The translations under genes were made by a program, and so were the position numbers. From NCBI RefSeq assembly GCF_029382225.1, contig NZ_JARLTC010000036.1, positions 62,001 through 126,000 of the forward strand: a stretch of DNA of 64,000 nucleotides. Reading direction: 5' to 3'. Positions 43,803-54,282 of the stretch are shown in pieces. The stretch comes from Spongiactinospora sp. TRM90649 (GTDB lineage Bacteria > Actinomycetota > Actinomycetes > Streptosporangiales > Streptosporangiaceae). Position 1 is the first letter of the stretch. Every line of letters begins with the position of its first letter. Under the pieces are notes generated by a model that saw only the letters and a program-made list of their open reading frames with translations, made no database searches and was not told where the DNA came from.

Positions 43803-44609
43803 GTGACCCCAGTCATCACGCTTCTTACGGACTACGGGCTGGAAGACGGATATGTCGCCGCCTGCCATGGTGTGATCGTCGGCATCGCGCCGGGGGCGCG
43901 GCTCATCGACGTATGCCACCTGATCCCGGCGGGAGACGTGCGCCGGGGAGCGGCCGTCCTGGCCCAGACCGTGCCGTATCTACCGCCCGGCATCCACATC
44001 GGGGTCGTCGATCCCGGCGTAGGCGGAGCGCGGCGGGCCGTCGCGATCGAAGCGGGCGACCGGGTGTTCCTCGGACCCGACAACGGCCTGCTGTCCTGGG
44101 CGGTCAACGCGTCGGGCGGCACCACGGCCGCCTACGAGATCACCAACACCGACCTGTTCCTGTCCCCCGTCTCGCCCACCTTCCACGGACGCGACGTCTT
44201 CGCGCCCGTGGCCGCCCACCTGGGCAACGGGCTGCCGATCAGCGAACTGGGCGCGCAGGTGCCCCCCGACCGGCTCGTGCACCTGCCCGCGCCCACCTCC
44301 TACCGGCGCGAGGGCGCGGTCGAGGGCGAGGTGGTCTCCGTCGACCGGTACGGCAACGCGCAGCTCTCCATCAGCGCGGGCGACCTCGGCTCGCTCGGCG
44401 TCCGCGCGGGCGACACCCTGGCGGTGTGGCTGGGCCGCCGCCAGCTCTCCGTGCCCTTCCGGGAGACGTTCGCCTCGGTGCCGCCCGGCGACCTGGTGGC
44501 GTTCGCCGACTCGGCGGGCCTGCTGGCCTTCGCGATCAACTGTGGCGACGCCGCGCAGCGCCTCGGCATCCCGCCGGGCGCGCACGTCCGGGTATCCCCG
44601 GCGCGGTAA
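43803..44609 (+). CDS. SAM hydroxide adenosyltransferase (DUF62/SAM hydrolase)
   Basis: 268 residues of the fluorinase/chlorinase-like family: ITLLTDYGLEDGYVAACHGV, VDPGVGGARRAVAIEAGDRVFLGPDNGLLSW, SPTFHGRDVFAPVAAHL and EGEVVSVDRYGNAQLSI, including the Asp-Arg-His triad that activates water. Housekeeping members hydrolyse SAM to adenosine and L-methionine rather than halogenate it. The physiological need is unclear. Divergent from the DUF3263 gene with 116 bp between. Confidence 0.9.
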   Translation: MTPVITLLTDYGLEDGYVAACHGVIVGIAPGARLIDVCHLIPAGDVRRGAAVLAQTVPYLPPGIHIGVVDPGVGGARRAVAIEAGDRVFLGPDNGLLSWAVNASGGTTAAYEITNTDLFLSPVSPTFHGRDVFAPVAAHLGNGLPISELGAQVPPDRLVHLPAPTSYRREGAVEGEVVSVDRYGNAQLSISAGDLGSLGVRAGDTLAVWLGRRQLSVPFRETFASVPPGDLVAFADSAGLLAFAINCGDAAQRLGIPPGAHVRVSPAR

Positions 44610-44773
44610 TGCCCACACCAAAAACCTGACATGAATCTCACTACCCTGCGTATCGCCCTGTTTACCGATCCGCAGGACTACGGCGCCGCCGCATGTCAGA
44701 ATGGGCGCAGCACCGGCGGATGATCGGGTGCGGGTCCGCGAACCGCGGGCCTGATCCGTTTGGCGAGGGCGCC

Positions 44774-45526
44774 TTGACCGAAACACGTGACAGACGTCAC
44801 CGTGGCGCGCACCGCAAGAAGCGCGGTGGCCGTCCGCTGGGTGGCCGACCGCGAGGCCGCCGCCGGGTCCGGCGTGCGCGGCGCGGGCCGTACGCGCTGC
44901 CCGCCGTGCTGATCGCGGTGCTCACGTTCGCCACACTGTCCTGGCCGCCCGCGCACAGCGGCACCCGGGCCTCGGTGGGCGACCGCTGGCGGGTCTGGCC
45001 GGCGGGCCGCATCTTCCCCGCCTCGGTGCCGGGCACCAGCCCGTCGGGGGCGGCGGTCAGATACCGCCTCACCGGGGTGGCCACCGAGGTCCCGTGCGAC
45101 CGGGGCCTGCAACCCGACGCGGCAAGGGCGCTGCGGCCCTTCGGGTGCCTGACCATCCTGCGGGCCACCTACGCCGACGGCACGCAGACCTACGTGGCCA
45201 CGGCGGGCATCGCGGTGCTGTCCGACAAGGCGGAGGGCGCGTCCTCCTCCGCCGCCAGGCGGCTCGGCACCCGGCCGACCGGCGGGCCGCGCCTGCGCCC
45301 GCCCTCGGTCCGCCCGGCGGGCTTCGCGGGCGGCGCGGCCGAGGGGTTCGGGGAGCGGCAGTACGTCGCGGGCGCGCTGGCGGGCGGCGACGACCGTTAC
45401 GTCGTGCTGACGTCGGCGGGCTACGCGGACGGCCGGCCGTACACCAGCGGCACGAGCATCGACTCCCGCCTCACCCGGGTGGCCCGCGAACTCGCCACCA
45501 CCCTCCACCGAGACCTGACCCGATGA
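44774..45526 (+). CDS. membrane-anchored extracytoplasmic protein of unknown function
   Basis: About 250 residues. A highly basic cytoplasmic N-terminus (about 45 residues of Arg/Lys/Gly), one membrane helix (YALPAVLIAVLTFATLSW) and an outside domain with YRLTGVATEVPCDRGLQP and TILRATYADGTQTYVATAGI plus Cys 115 and Cys 133, possibly disulfide bonded. It ends 53 bp before the mycosin-like protease on the same strand, so the two are probably co-expressed. The TTG at 44774 starts right before the usual TETRDRRHRGAH; a longer ATG frame at 44693 also exists. Confidence 0.7.
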   Translation: MTETRDRRHRGAHRKKRGGRPLGGRPRGRRRVRRARRGPYALPAVLIAVLTFATLSWPPAHSGTRASVGDRWRVWPAGRIFPASVPGTSPSGAAVRYRLTGVATEVPCDRGLQPDAARALRPFGCLTILRATYADGTQTYVATAGIAVLSDKAEGASSSAARRLGTRPTGGPRLRPPSVRPAGFAGGAAEGFGERQYVAGALAGGDDRYVVLTSAGYADGRPYTSGTSIDSRLTRVARELATTLHRDLTR

Positions 45527-45578
45527 CCCCACCCCCACCCCGGGCCCTCCCCCCGGCCCCGCAGCGGAACCTGACGCG

Positions 45579-46898
45579 GTGACCCCGGCCTTCCGGCGGC
45601 TCACGCCGCTCCTCCTGGCGACCGCACTGAGCACGGCACCATCGACGGCCCCGCCGGCCGCGTCCTCCGGCCGAAGCGCGGCCCCCTCCACCCTCCTGGT
45701 GAGGATGGGGCCGGAGGAGGATGTGGCGGCGGCGGCGCGGGCCAAGCAGTGGCCGTTGACCGCGTTGCGGGCCTCGGACGCCTGGCGCCGCAGCCGGGGG
45801 GAGGGGGTGCTGGTGGCGGTGCTCGACACCGGGGTGGACGCGCGGCATCCCGATCTGGCGGACGCGGTGACGCCCGGGCCCGACTTCACGGGCGGCCGGG
45901 GCAGGTCCCGCTACTTCGGGCATCACGGCACCTCGATGGCCAGCCTGATCGCCGGACGCGGGCACGGCAGGCAGGGTGCGAGCGGCGTGCTCGGCGTCGC
46001 CCCCGAGTCCCGGGTCCTCTCCGTGCGGGTGACGCTGGAGAACAACGACCCGCAGCGCGGGCGGGTCGCGGGCCGGGGCGGCAACGCGCTGGCGCGCGGC
46101 ATCCGCTACGCGGCCGACCAGGGCGCCGAGGTGATCAGCATGTCGCTGGGCGGCGGCAGCGGCACCTGGGAGGGGTCGGCGGCCGAGGAGGAGGCCGTGC
46201 AGTACGCGCTCGACCACGGCGCGGTCCTGGTCGCCTCCTCGGGCAACGACGGCGCCGGCGGCAACCGTCGCAACTTCCCCGCCGCCTACCCCGGCGTGAT
46301 CGCGGTCGGCGCGGTCGACGAGACGATGCGCGTGCCGAGGTTCTCCAACCGGCAGGAGTACCTCTCGGTCGTCGCCCCGGGCGCGCGGATCGTGAGCGCC
46401 GACGGCCCCGATTCCTACGTGGTCGGCGACGGCACCAGTTCGGCGGCGGCGATGGTGGCCGGGGTGGTGGCGCTGGTCCGGGCGGCCTATCCGGAGCTTT
46501 CGCCCGCGCAGGTGCGCAGGGCGGTGGAGCGGGGGACGGCCCGCCGTCCGGCCTCCGGCCACGACCCCTCCTACGGGCATGGGGTGGTCCGCGCCGACCT
46601 CGCGCTGGCGCAGGCCGCCCGGATGGCGCGGCGCACCCGGCCGGGCCCCACGCCCATGATCGGACGGGGTCCGGCGGCGACCGGAAACGGAAAGACCACA
46701 GCGGTCAAGCCCTCGCAGACCAGCAGATCCGGCGCCAGAAATGTGCATCCGGTCTATTTCGGCGGTGGGCCCCCGCCGCGTGATCCCGCGCCCTCGCGCT
46801 GGCTCGTGGGAGCGCTGTTGCTACTGGTCAGCGCGCTCGTCGGAGTGGGGGTCGTGATCCGCCATCACAACGCGCACCGATATGTACGACAACATTGA
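45579..46898 (+). CDS. mycosin-like S8 serine protease with C-terminal membrane anchor
   Basis: 439 residues. Signal peptide (about 1-30), subtilisin fold with catalytic D83 (VLDTGVD), H116 (HHGTSMASL) and S287 (DGTSSAAAM), and a Pro-rich linker leading to a C-terminal helix (WLVGALLLLVSALVGVGVVI) and basic tail. This is the layout of mycosins (MycP), the membrane-tethered proteases of type VII secretion; no ESX core genes lie here, so it may serve a distant ESX locus or be an orphan. Follows the upstream membrane protein closely. Confidence 0.87.
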   Translation: MTPAFRRLTPLLLATALSTAPSTAPPAASSGRSAAPSTLLVRMGPEEDVAAAARAKQWPLTALRASDAWRRSRGEGVLVAVLDTGVDARHPDLADAVTPGPDFTGGRGRSRYFGHHGTSMASLIAGRGHGRQGASGVLGVAPESRVLSVRVTLENNDPQRGRVAGRGGNALARGIRYAADQGAEVISMSLGGGSGTWEGSAAEEEAVQYALDHGAVLVASSGNDGAGGNRRNFPAAYPGVIAVGAVDETMRVPRFSNRQEYLSVVAPGARIVSADGPDSYVVGDGTSSAAAMVAGVVALVRAAYPELSPAQVRRAVERGTARRPASGHDPSYGHGVVRADLALAQAARMARRTRPGPTPMIGRGPAATGNGKTTAVKPSQTSRSGARNVHPVYFGGGPPPRDPAPSRWLVGALLLLVSALVGVGVVIRHHNAHRYVRQH

Positions 46899-46974
46899 TC
46901 AGCTACAAAATGCGTGTATAGACGGAGTTGTCAAGGGATGTTGGCGAAGGATCGCGTATGCCAATATTGGCCCC

Positions 46975-48057
46975 ATGAGCGCGCTCCGCACCGCCCGCGT
47001 CCCGGACAGCTCCGCAGTCTTCCACGAGATCCTCGCCGAGCTGGCACGCATCGAGCAGCGGGTGTCCGCCGATCCCACGTTCGACGAACGCACCAGAGCC
47101 GAGGGCCGCACCTGGGCCTTCTCGCTGCTGCGCGTGGCACTCGACACGCAGGTATGGGCGCATCCGCACCGGCCGCGCTTCACCGACATCGTCTGGCCGT
47201 ACGCGAAATGGGGCGGCGACAACGCCGACGCCTACTTCTGCTTCACTCCCCTCGACCCGGAGCGCACCTATCTGGTGACCGGCCAGCGGGCGGACGCGGC
47301 CTACATGTCCCTCACCCTGTACGGCGGGCCCGACGACGGACGCTACGCCGAGCGCATCGTGGCCACCGCCAACGACCGCACCATGCGCTTCGGCCTCGAC
47401 GGCTCGTTCGAGCTGATCCTGTCCCCCGAGGAGCCCCCGGAGGACTCCACCGCCAACTGGCTCCGCCTGGAGCCCGACGTGGTGTGCGCGATCACCCGCG
47501 ACTACCTGGTGGACCCCGAGACGGGACGCCGGGCGGCGTGGACCATCGAATGCCTGGACGCCCCCAGCGCGCCGCCGAAGGAGACCGACGCCGACCTCGC
47601 GCGGCGGCTCACCGCGGCGCTGACCTGGCTGCGTGAGCAGTCCACGCTGGTGCTGCCGCTGGTGGAGGAGAACGACGTCGCCGAGCCGTACCCGGTGCCG
47701 ACCGAGACCTTCGGCTGGGCCGCAGGCGACGCCGCGTACGCCATGGGCTCGTTCTCCCTCGAACCGGGCGAGGCCCTGCTCATCGAGGGGCGCTCGCCGG
47801 AGTGCGCCTTCTGGAACATGTGCCTGTGGAACCCGTTTCTGCACACCTACGACTACGCGTGGGAGCGGGTGACGATCAACGGCGGGCAGGTCGAATACGA
47901 ACCGGACGGCTCATGGCGAATCGTGGTCGCTGCCAACGATCCGGGCATGCCCAACTGGGTGTCCACGGCCGGGCACACCCGCGGCCGGATCTGGTTCCGC
48001 TGGTTCCTGCCGGATCGCACCCCGGAACGCCCGATCACCAAGGTGATCAAACGCTGA
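46975..48057 (+). CDS. DUF1214 domain protein
   Basis: 360 residues from ATG 46975. The block YAKWGGDNADAYFCFTPLD, then TYLVTGQRADAAYMSLTLYG, SFSLEPGEALLIEGRSPECA and NMCLWNPFLHTYDYAW matches the DUF1214 family, a group of uncharacterised beta-rich proteins sometimes linked to lipid or steroid metabolism in actinobacteria. No signal peptide, so cytoplasmic. The 75 bp upstream are unusually AT-rich (ACAACATTGATCAGC..., CAATATTGG), where the promoter probably lies. Confidence 0.8.
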   Translation: MSALRTARVPDSSAVFHEILAELARIEQRVSADPTFDERTRAEGRTWAFSLLRVALDTQVWAHPHRPRFTDIVWPYAKWGGDNADAYFCFTPLDPERTYLVTGQRADAAYMSLTLYGGPDDGRYAERIVATANDRTMRFGLDGSFELILSPEEPPEDSTANWLRLEPDVVCAITRDYLVDPETGRRAAWTIECLDAPSAPPKETDADLARRLTAALTWLREQSTLVLPLVEENDVAEPYPVPTETFGWAAGDAAYAMGSFSLEPGEALLIEGRSPECAFWNMCLWNPFLHTYDYAWERVTINGGQVEYEPDGSWRIVVAANDPGMPNWVSTAGHTRGRIWFRWFLPDRTPERPITKVIKR

Positions 48058-48226
48058 TCGCGTCCCGGGTCACTCTTCCGCCAGGATCGCCACCGCTCGT
48101 GGTGGGTTAAGCGTCAAGTCGGTCCTGTGCCCGCCGCGGTGCTGGGATGCTTCGGGCGACACATCGCATCCACCCGGGCGGCGGGTCTATTCGCCGTGCC
48201 CGGGAGAGCTTCGGGGGAAAGAAAGT

Positions 48227-48415
48227 ATGATCCGTCGCATTCTTGTCGCCACCGCCATCGCGGGGATGGCCGTGATCGTCCCGGCCGGCATGGCGTCGGC
48301 CCAGGCCCAGGACCCGATCAAGGACGTGCTCGGGCTGGTCTTCGGCGCGCTGCAGGAGGGCGGGCTCAGCGACCTGGCGGGCGGCGCCGCCGGCCTCGGC
48401 GGCCTGGGCGACTGA
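48227..48415 (+). CDS. small exported protein
   Basis: 62 residues: a clear signal peptide (MIRRILVATAIAGMAVIV, cleavage after ASA) and a Gly/Leu/Ala-rich mature part (DPIKDVLGLVFGALQEGG, LSDLAGGAAGLGGLGD). ATG 48227 follows GGGGGAAAG by 6 nt. Gly-rich small secreted proteins like this are common in streptomycete-type organisms; function unknown. A strong terminator follows 58 bp downstream. Confidence 0.75.
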   Translation: MIRRILVATAIAGMAVIVPAGMASAQAQDPIKDVLGLVFGALQEGGLSDLAGGAAGLGGLGD

Positions 48416-48472
48416 GCGCCCCACCCCAACGGACCAGGCGAGCCGCTCCGGCGGACTGAGCCGTGAAACACC

Positions 48473-48507
48473 TGAGCCCTCCACAAGACCGGCCTGTGGA
48501 GGGCTCA
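48473..48507. terminator. bidirectional terminator
   Basis: Perfect 13-bp stem TGAGCCCTCCACA / TGTGGAGGGCTCA with a 9-nt loop, between the small exported protein gene (+) and the end of oppF (-). It can stop both converging transcripts. Confidence 0.88.
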
Positions 48508-48524
48508 GACGTGCGTGGACCGCC

Positions 48525-49524
<1,000 letters not shown>

Positions 49525-49541
<17 letters not shown>

Positions 49542-50571
49542 CGAGGACCTCCCTCCAGTAATGGCACGCGCTGTTGCGGTCCGGGTTGATCTCGTTGAGC
49601 TGCGGGATGTCGGTGACGCAGTTGTCCTGCCGGTAGGGGCAGCGCGGATGGAAGGCGCAACCGGTGGGCATGTCGAGCAGGTTCGGCGGCATGCCCTTGA
49701 TCGCGTAGAGCTCCTGGCCCTTGAGGTCGACCCGGGGGATCGACTCCAGTAGTCCCTTGGTGTAGGGGTGGCCGGGGGTGCGGTAGATGTCGTGCACCGG
49801 GGCGTTCTCCACGATCCGCCCGGCGTACATGACGGCGATCTTGTCCGCCACGTCGGCCACCACGCCCAGGTCGTGGGTGATCAGGATCAGCCCCATGTTG
49901 CTCTCGCGCTGCAGTTCGGCGAGCAGCTCCATGATCTGGGCCTGCACCGTGACGTCGAGCGCGGTGGTCGGCTCGTCGGCGATCAGCACCTCGGGGTCGA
50001 GTGCGATGGACATCGCGATCATGATGCGCTGGCGCATGCCGCCCGAGAACTGGTGCGGATAGTCGTGCAGTCGCTGCCTGGCGGCGGGGATGCGGACCCG
50101 CTCCATCAGCTCGATGGCCTTCTTCTCCGCGTCGCGCTTGGACATGCCCCGGTGCACCCGGAACATCTCGCTGATCTGCCACCCGACGGTGAAGACCGGG
50201 TTGAGCGCGGACAGCGCGTCCTGGAAGATCATGGCGATCCGCTGGCCGCGGACCTGCGAACGCGCCTCCTCGCTCAGCGCGAGCAGGTCGGTGCCGCGAA
50301 ACCGGATCTGTCCCTTGGGGATCCTCGCGGGCGGCATGTCGAGAATGCCCATGATCGCCTGCGCGGTCACCGACTTACCCGACCCCGACTCCCCGAGCAC
50401 CGCCAGGCTCTCTCCGGCGTTGAGGGTGTAGGACACCCCGTTGACGGCCCTGACCAGACCGGCTCGGGTGACGAACTCCACGTGCAGACCGTCGACCTCC
50501 AGCAGCGGGTCGTTGCCCAGCCCTCCCTCGGCGGGCAACACTGCGGTGGCGGTGTTCTTCGCGGATTTCAC
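49525..50571 (-). CDS. oppD: oligopeptide ABC transporter ATP-binding protein (OppD/DppD-like)
   Basis: 348 residues: Walker A GESGSGKSVTAQAIMG, Q-loop MIFQDALSALNPVFTVGWQ, signature FSGGMRQRIMIAMSIAL, Walker B LIADEPTTALD, H-loop LITHDLGVVAD, and a C-terminal Cys motif (CAFHPRCPYRQDNCVTDIP). Forms a heterodimer with OppF. GTG 50571 lies 9 bp after the oppC stop with AAGGGGG as ribosome binding site. Confidence 0.95.
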
Positions 50572-50580
50572 GGATCCCCC

Positions 50581-51579
50581 TTATCTCAGCTTCGGGTCGA
50601 GCGCGTCGCGGACGGCGTCGCCGAGCATGATGAACGCCAGGACGGTGATGCTGAGGAAGATCGAGGGGAAGATCAGCGGGTGCCACGCCTCCAGGAAACG
50701 GTCACGCGCGTCGGCGATCATCAGACCCCAGGAGATCTCCGGTGACTGGATGCCCACGCCCAGGTACGACAGCGCCGCCTCGGCCGAGATGAAGCCGCCG
50801 AGGTTGATCATGGCGATGACGATCACGGGTGCGAGCGCGTTCGGCAGGATGTGCCGGAACATGATCCGCCCGGCCCCGGCCCCCAGCGCCCTCGCCGCCA
50901 CCACGTAGTCCTGGCTCTTCGCGGTGATGACGGCCGCCCGCATGATGCGGAAGGTCATCGGCCACGAGAGCACGGCCAGCGCCAGCATGACCGTCCACAC
51001 GTTGCCCCGGCCGAACACGACCAGGATGAGCAGCGCGCCCAGGATCGGCGGGATGGCGAAGAAGATCTCGGTGGTCCTGGACAGCACCACGTCGGTCGCG
51101 CCGCTGCGGAAACCGGCGATCAGGCCGAAGAGTCCGCCCCAGATCGCTGTAACGATCGTGGTGCTCACGCCGACCAGAATGGAGACGCGTGCGCCGTAGA
51201 GGGTCTTGGCATAGACGTCGCAGCCCTGGTTGTCCTGGCCGAACCAGTGGGCGGCGCTCGGCGGGTTGCGGGCCTCGGCGAGCGGACAGTTCACCGCGTC
51301 GTACGGGTCGATCGAGGTGAACAACTGGGGGAAGAGCGTCATCACCAGGAGGATGAAGATCAGGACCGCCGAGCCGATGAACAGCGGACGCCTGCGCAGG
51401 TCGTACCAGGCGTCGCTCCACAGGCTGGCCGGCTTGCCTTCCTTCTTCTTCGGCGCGGGAGCCTCGGGCGACGTGCCCGGTTCCGTGGTCTCGGGGACGA
51501 CGGCCGGGGCCACCTGGTCCAGGGCGTCCTTCTCCTGGGCCTCGGGGTGCAGCGGGCCTGCGGGTCGAATGTCACTCAT
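50581..51579 (-). CDS. oppC: oligopeptide ABC transporter permease (OppC/DppC-like)
   Basis: 332 residues. A charged cytoplasmic N-terminus of about 55 residues, then six membrane segments with the EAA loop VAARALGAGAGRIMFRHILP and GADVV.../FRSGATDVVLSR typical of BPD_transp_1. A large outside loop (IDPYDAVNCPLAEARNPP) after helix 1 is usual in OppC. With OppB it makes the translocation pore. Its ATG overlaps the oppB stop by 8 bp (ATGAGTGA), so translation is coupled. Confidence 0.95.
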   Translation of the reverse strand: MSDIRPAGPLHPEAQEKDALDQVAPAVVPETTEPGTSPEAPAPKKKEGKPASLWSDAWYDLRRRPLFIGSAVLIFILLVMTLFPQLFTSIDPYDAVNCPLAEARNPPSAAHWFGQDNQGCDVYAKTLYGARVSILVGVSTTIVTAIWGGLFGLIAGFRSGATDVVLSRTTEIFFAIPPILGALLILVVFGRGNVWTVMLALAVLSWPMTFRIMRAAVITAKSQDYVVAARALGAGAGRIMFRHILPNALAPVIVIAMINLGGFISAEAALSYLGVGIQSPEISWGLMIADARDRFLEAWHPLIFPSIFLSITVLAFIMLGDAVRDALDPKLR

Positions 51580-52513
51580 AGCGGATCCTCGGGTCCAGCA
51601 CAGCGTAGAGCAGGTCGACGATCAGATTCGCGAGGATGTACACGAGAACCAGGATCGTCACGATGCCTACGACGACGGGTTGCTGCCGTTCGTGCACCGA
51701 TCTGAACAGTTCCTGCCCGATTCCGGGGATGTTGAAGATCGATTCGGTGATCACCGCGCCGCCCATCAGCGTGCCGAGGTCGGCGCCCAGATAGGTGATC
51801 AGCGGAATCAGCGCGTTCCGCAGCGCGTGCCTGCCGATCACCCGTCTTCGAGGGAGTCCCTTCGCGACGGCCGTTCGCACGTAGTCGGCGCGCAGGTTCT
51901 CCACCAGGCTGGTACGTGTGAGCCTGGTCAGGTACGCGATCGATGTGCCCGCCAGGACGAATCCGGGCACCACATAGCTGATCCAGCCGTCGGCCACGCC
52001 GGCGATCGGGAAGATCGTCACGCCCGTCCAGCGCTTGAGCTGGACGCCCAGGACGAGCTGCAGGACGAAGCCGGTCACCAGGACGGGGACCGAGATCAGG
52101 ACGAGGGTCGAGGCGAGGATCGCGGTGTCGGTGGCCTTGCCGCGGCGCAGCGCCGCCCACAGGCCGAGACCGACGCCGATCACGGCCTCCAGGAGCAGCG
52201 CGGTGATCGCCAGGTTGATGGTCACCTGGAACTTCGCGGAGATCAGCTCGGACACCTCGACGTTGGCATAGGTCCTGCCGAGGTCTCCGCGGAGCACGCC
52301 CAGAATGTAGTAGCCGTACTGGACGATGAGGGGGTCGTTCAGGTGGTACTGCTCGCGCAGAATGCCGACGACCGTGGGGTCTGTGCGCTTCTCTCCCGCC
52401 AACGCCGCGATGGGATCACCAGGCAGTGCGAAGACGGTAGCGAAGATCAACAGGGTGGCGCCCAGTAGGACTGGGATCGCCTGAATCAGACGTCTTATGA
52501 CGTAGCGGCCCAT
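51572..52513 (-). CDS. oppB: oligopeptide ABC transporter permease (OppB/DppB-like)
   Basis: 313 residues with six membrane segments; N-terminal MGRYVIRRLIQAIPVLLGATLLI, the EAA loop VRTAVAKGLPRRRVIGRHALRNALIPLITYL and the last helix IVTILVLVYILANLIVDLLY. Pore-forming permease. It lies 128 bp downstream of the binding-protein gene; a hairpin in that gap (52601-52626) may lower its expression relative to the binding protein. Confidence 0.95.
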   Translation of the reverse strand: MGRYVIRRLIQAIPVLLGATLLIFATVFALPGDPIAALAGEKRTDPTVVGILREQYHLNDPLIVQYGYYILGVLRGDLGRTYANVEVSELISAKFQVTINLAITALLLEAVIGVGLGLWAALRRGKATDTAILASTLVLISVPVLVTGFVLQLVLGVQLKRWTGVTIFPIAGVADGWISYVVPGFVLAGTSIAYLTRLTRTSLVENLRADYVRTAVAKGLPRRRVIGRHALRNALIPLITYLGADLGTLMGGAVITESIFNIPGIGQELFRSVHERQQPVVVGIVTILVLVYILANLIVDLLYAVLDPRIRYE

Positions 52514-52600
52514 TCAAAGCCTCCCATACATGCGCAAAGGGCAGCCTCGGTACCCAGGGTTGCGGTGCCAAGCAGACTGCCCTCATCGCGGTTCCCCTCA

Positions 52601-52626
52601 GGCCGGACGCAGCCACGCGCCCGGCC
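52601..52626 (-). terminator. attenuating hairpin between oppA and oppB
   Basis: GGCCGGACGC / GCGCCCGGCC pair over 10 bp (one G-U on the RNA) around a 6-nt loop, 15 bp after the oppA stop. Such hairpins after binding-protein genes commonly give partial termination and mRNA stability, producing excess binding protein. Confidence 0.55.
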
Positions 52627-52641
52627 CTCGGAGGAATCCTT

Positions 52642-54282
52642 CTAGGCCTTCTCGACGGACTCCCACTCAACCTGGTTGAGCAGGTTAATCTTCACACCCT
52701 TGACGTGCTCTGAATACCCCGCGTTGATCTTGTAGAAGTAAACGGGAATGTATGGGAGATCCTTGTTCAGGACGTCGGCCGCCTGGCGGTAGAACTCCAG
52801 GCCCGCCTCCGGCGTGTCGGCCGTGTCGCCCTTGACGAGCAGCTCGTCGAACTCCTTGTTGGAGTAGCCGGCGTAGTTGGAGCCGGTCTTCGCGGCCTCC
52901 GTGGAGAAGATCGGCGTCAGGTAGTTCTCGGGGGACGGGTAGTCGATCGCCCAGCCCATCCGGAACATGCCGGTGTACTTCTTGGCGTCCAGCTCGTCGA
53001 GAATCGCCTGGAACTTCTCGAACGGCTTCACCGCGACCTCGACGCCGAGGCTGGCGCGCAGGTTGTTGGCGACGGCCTCGATCCACTCCTTGTGGCCGCC
53101 GTCGGCGTTGTAGCCGAGCTCCAGCTTCTTCGGGCCGTTGGCCGCGGCGTAGGTCTCCTTGGCCTTGGCCGGGTCGTAGACGCAGACCGCGCAGGCGCCC
53201 TGCTTGTAACCCGAGATGGCCGGGTTGATGAAGTCGTCGGCCGGGGCACGGGTGCCGGAGAAGACCTTGTCGGCGATCGTCTGACGGTCGATCGCCATCG
53301 AGATGGCCTCGCGGACCTTGACGTTCTCGTAGTCCTTGTTGTACTTCAGCGGGAAGCCGACGTAGCCGATGCCGGCGTCGGGCTGCTCGATGTACCGCTC
53401 GCCGAGGTCGGTCTTGGCCGTCGAGATCGACGAGGCCGCGAGCTGGTCGACGATGTCGAGCTGGCCACCGCGCAGGTCGTTGTAGGCCGTCTCGGTGCTG
53501 GTGTAGACCTTGAACTGCAGCTTGCTGAACTTCGGCTTCGCGCCCGGGTAGGCGTCGTAACGGGTCAGGTTGATCGCCTGGTCCGTGCCCTTGCCGTACG
53601 GCTTGTCGATCGAGAACTGCCCCTGGCCGATCGGCTTCTTGGCGTAGTCCTCGGTCACCTTGCCGTCGGTGCCGAAGGCGGCCTTGGGCAGCGGGTAGAA
53701 CGCGGTGTAGCCGAGCATCACCGGGAACTGCGAGAACGGCTTCTCGAGCGTCACCTCAAGCGTGGTGTCGTCGACGGCCTTCAGACCCGACATCTCCTTG
53801 GTGGAGGGGGTCTTGCCCTCGCCCGGGTTCAGGTCCGCGTAGCCCTTGATGCGGCCGAAGAAGTAGCTCGCCGACTGCACGTTCTCCTGGTTGGCGGCGA
53901 AGTTCCACGCGTCGATGTAGTTCTGCGCGATCAGCTTTTCGCCGTTGTGCCAGGTATAGTTGGGCTTGAGCTTGATCGTCCAGACGGTGTTGTCCGTGGA
54001 CTCGATCGACTGCGCGACCTCGTTCACGGTCTCTTTCTGGTCGTTGTAGCTCACCAGCGGGGCGAAAATGGCTGCGAGGACTTCAGCGCCCTCGGTCTCG
54101 GTGGTGTCACTCGGGTAGAACAGCTTCTGCGGCTCCCCGATCTCCATCCGGACTGGGGTGTCGCCGCCACCGCTGCTGGTGGCTCCAGGCGAGCCGCTGT
54201 CGCCGCCGCCGCCGCACGCGGCGACCGCGAGAGCGAGCAGCGCGGTACCGGCGAAAAGTTTTGCGCCCTTGGTCACACGCAT
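52642..54282 (-). CDS. oppA: oligopeptide ABC transporter substrate-binding lipoprotein
   Basis: 546 residues. Lipoprotein signal LFAGTALLALAVAACGGGG (lipobox LAVAAC), a Gly/Ser linker, then the SBP_bac_5 (OppA/DppA) fold: VWTIKLKPNYTWHNGEKLIA, YIDAWNFAANQENV, KVREAISMAIDRQTIADKVF and DLPYIPVYFYKINAGYSEHV. It captures peptides outside and delivers them to OppBC. ATG 54282 has AGGGAGGAAAG about 9 nt upstream. A promoter may lie at about 54416-54445 (minus TTGGTG-N18-TTGTAG), weakly supported. Confidence 0.93.
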   Translation of the reverse strand: MRVTKGAKLFAGTALLALAVAACGGGGDSGSPGATSSGGGDTPVRMEIGEPQKLFYPSDTTETEGAEVLAAIFAPLVSYNDQKETVNEVAQSIESTDNTVWTIKLKPNYTWHNGEKLIAQNYIDAWNFAANQENVQSASYFFGRIKGYADLNPGEGKTPSTKEMSGLKAVDDTTLEVTLEKPFSQFPVMLGYTAFYPLPKAAFGTDGKVTEDYAKKPIGQGQFSIDKPYGKGTDQAINLTRYDAYPGAKPKFSKLQFKVYTSTETAYNDLRGGQLDIVDQLAASSISTAKTDLGERYIEQPDAGIGYVGFPLKYNKDYENVKVREAISMAIDRQTIADKVFSGTRAPADDFINPAISGYKQGACAVCVYDPAKAKETYAAANGPKKLELGYNADGGHKEWIEAVANNLRASLGVEVAVKPFEKFQAILDELDAKKYTGMFRMGWAIDYPSPENYLTPIFSTEAAKTGSNYAGYSNKEFDELLVKGDTADTPEAGLEFYRQAADVLNKDLPYIPVYFYKINAGYSEHVKGVKINLLNQVEWESVEKA

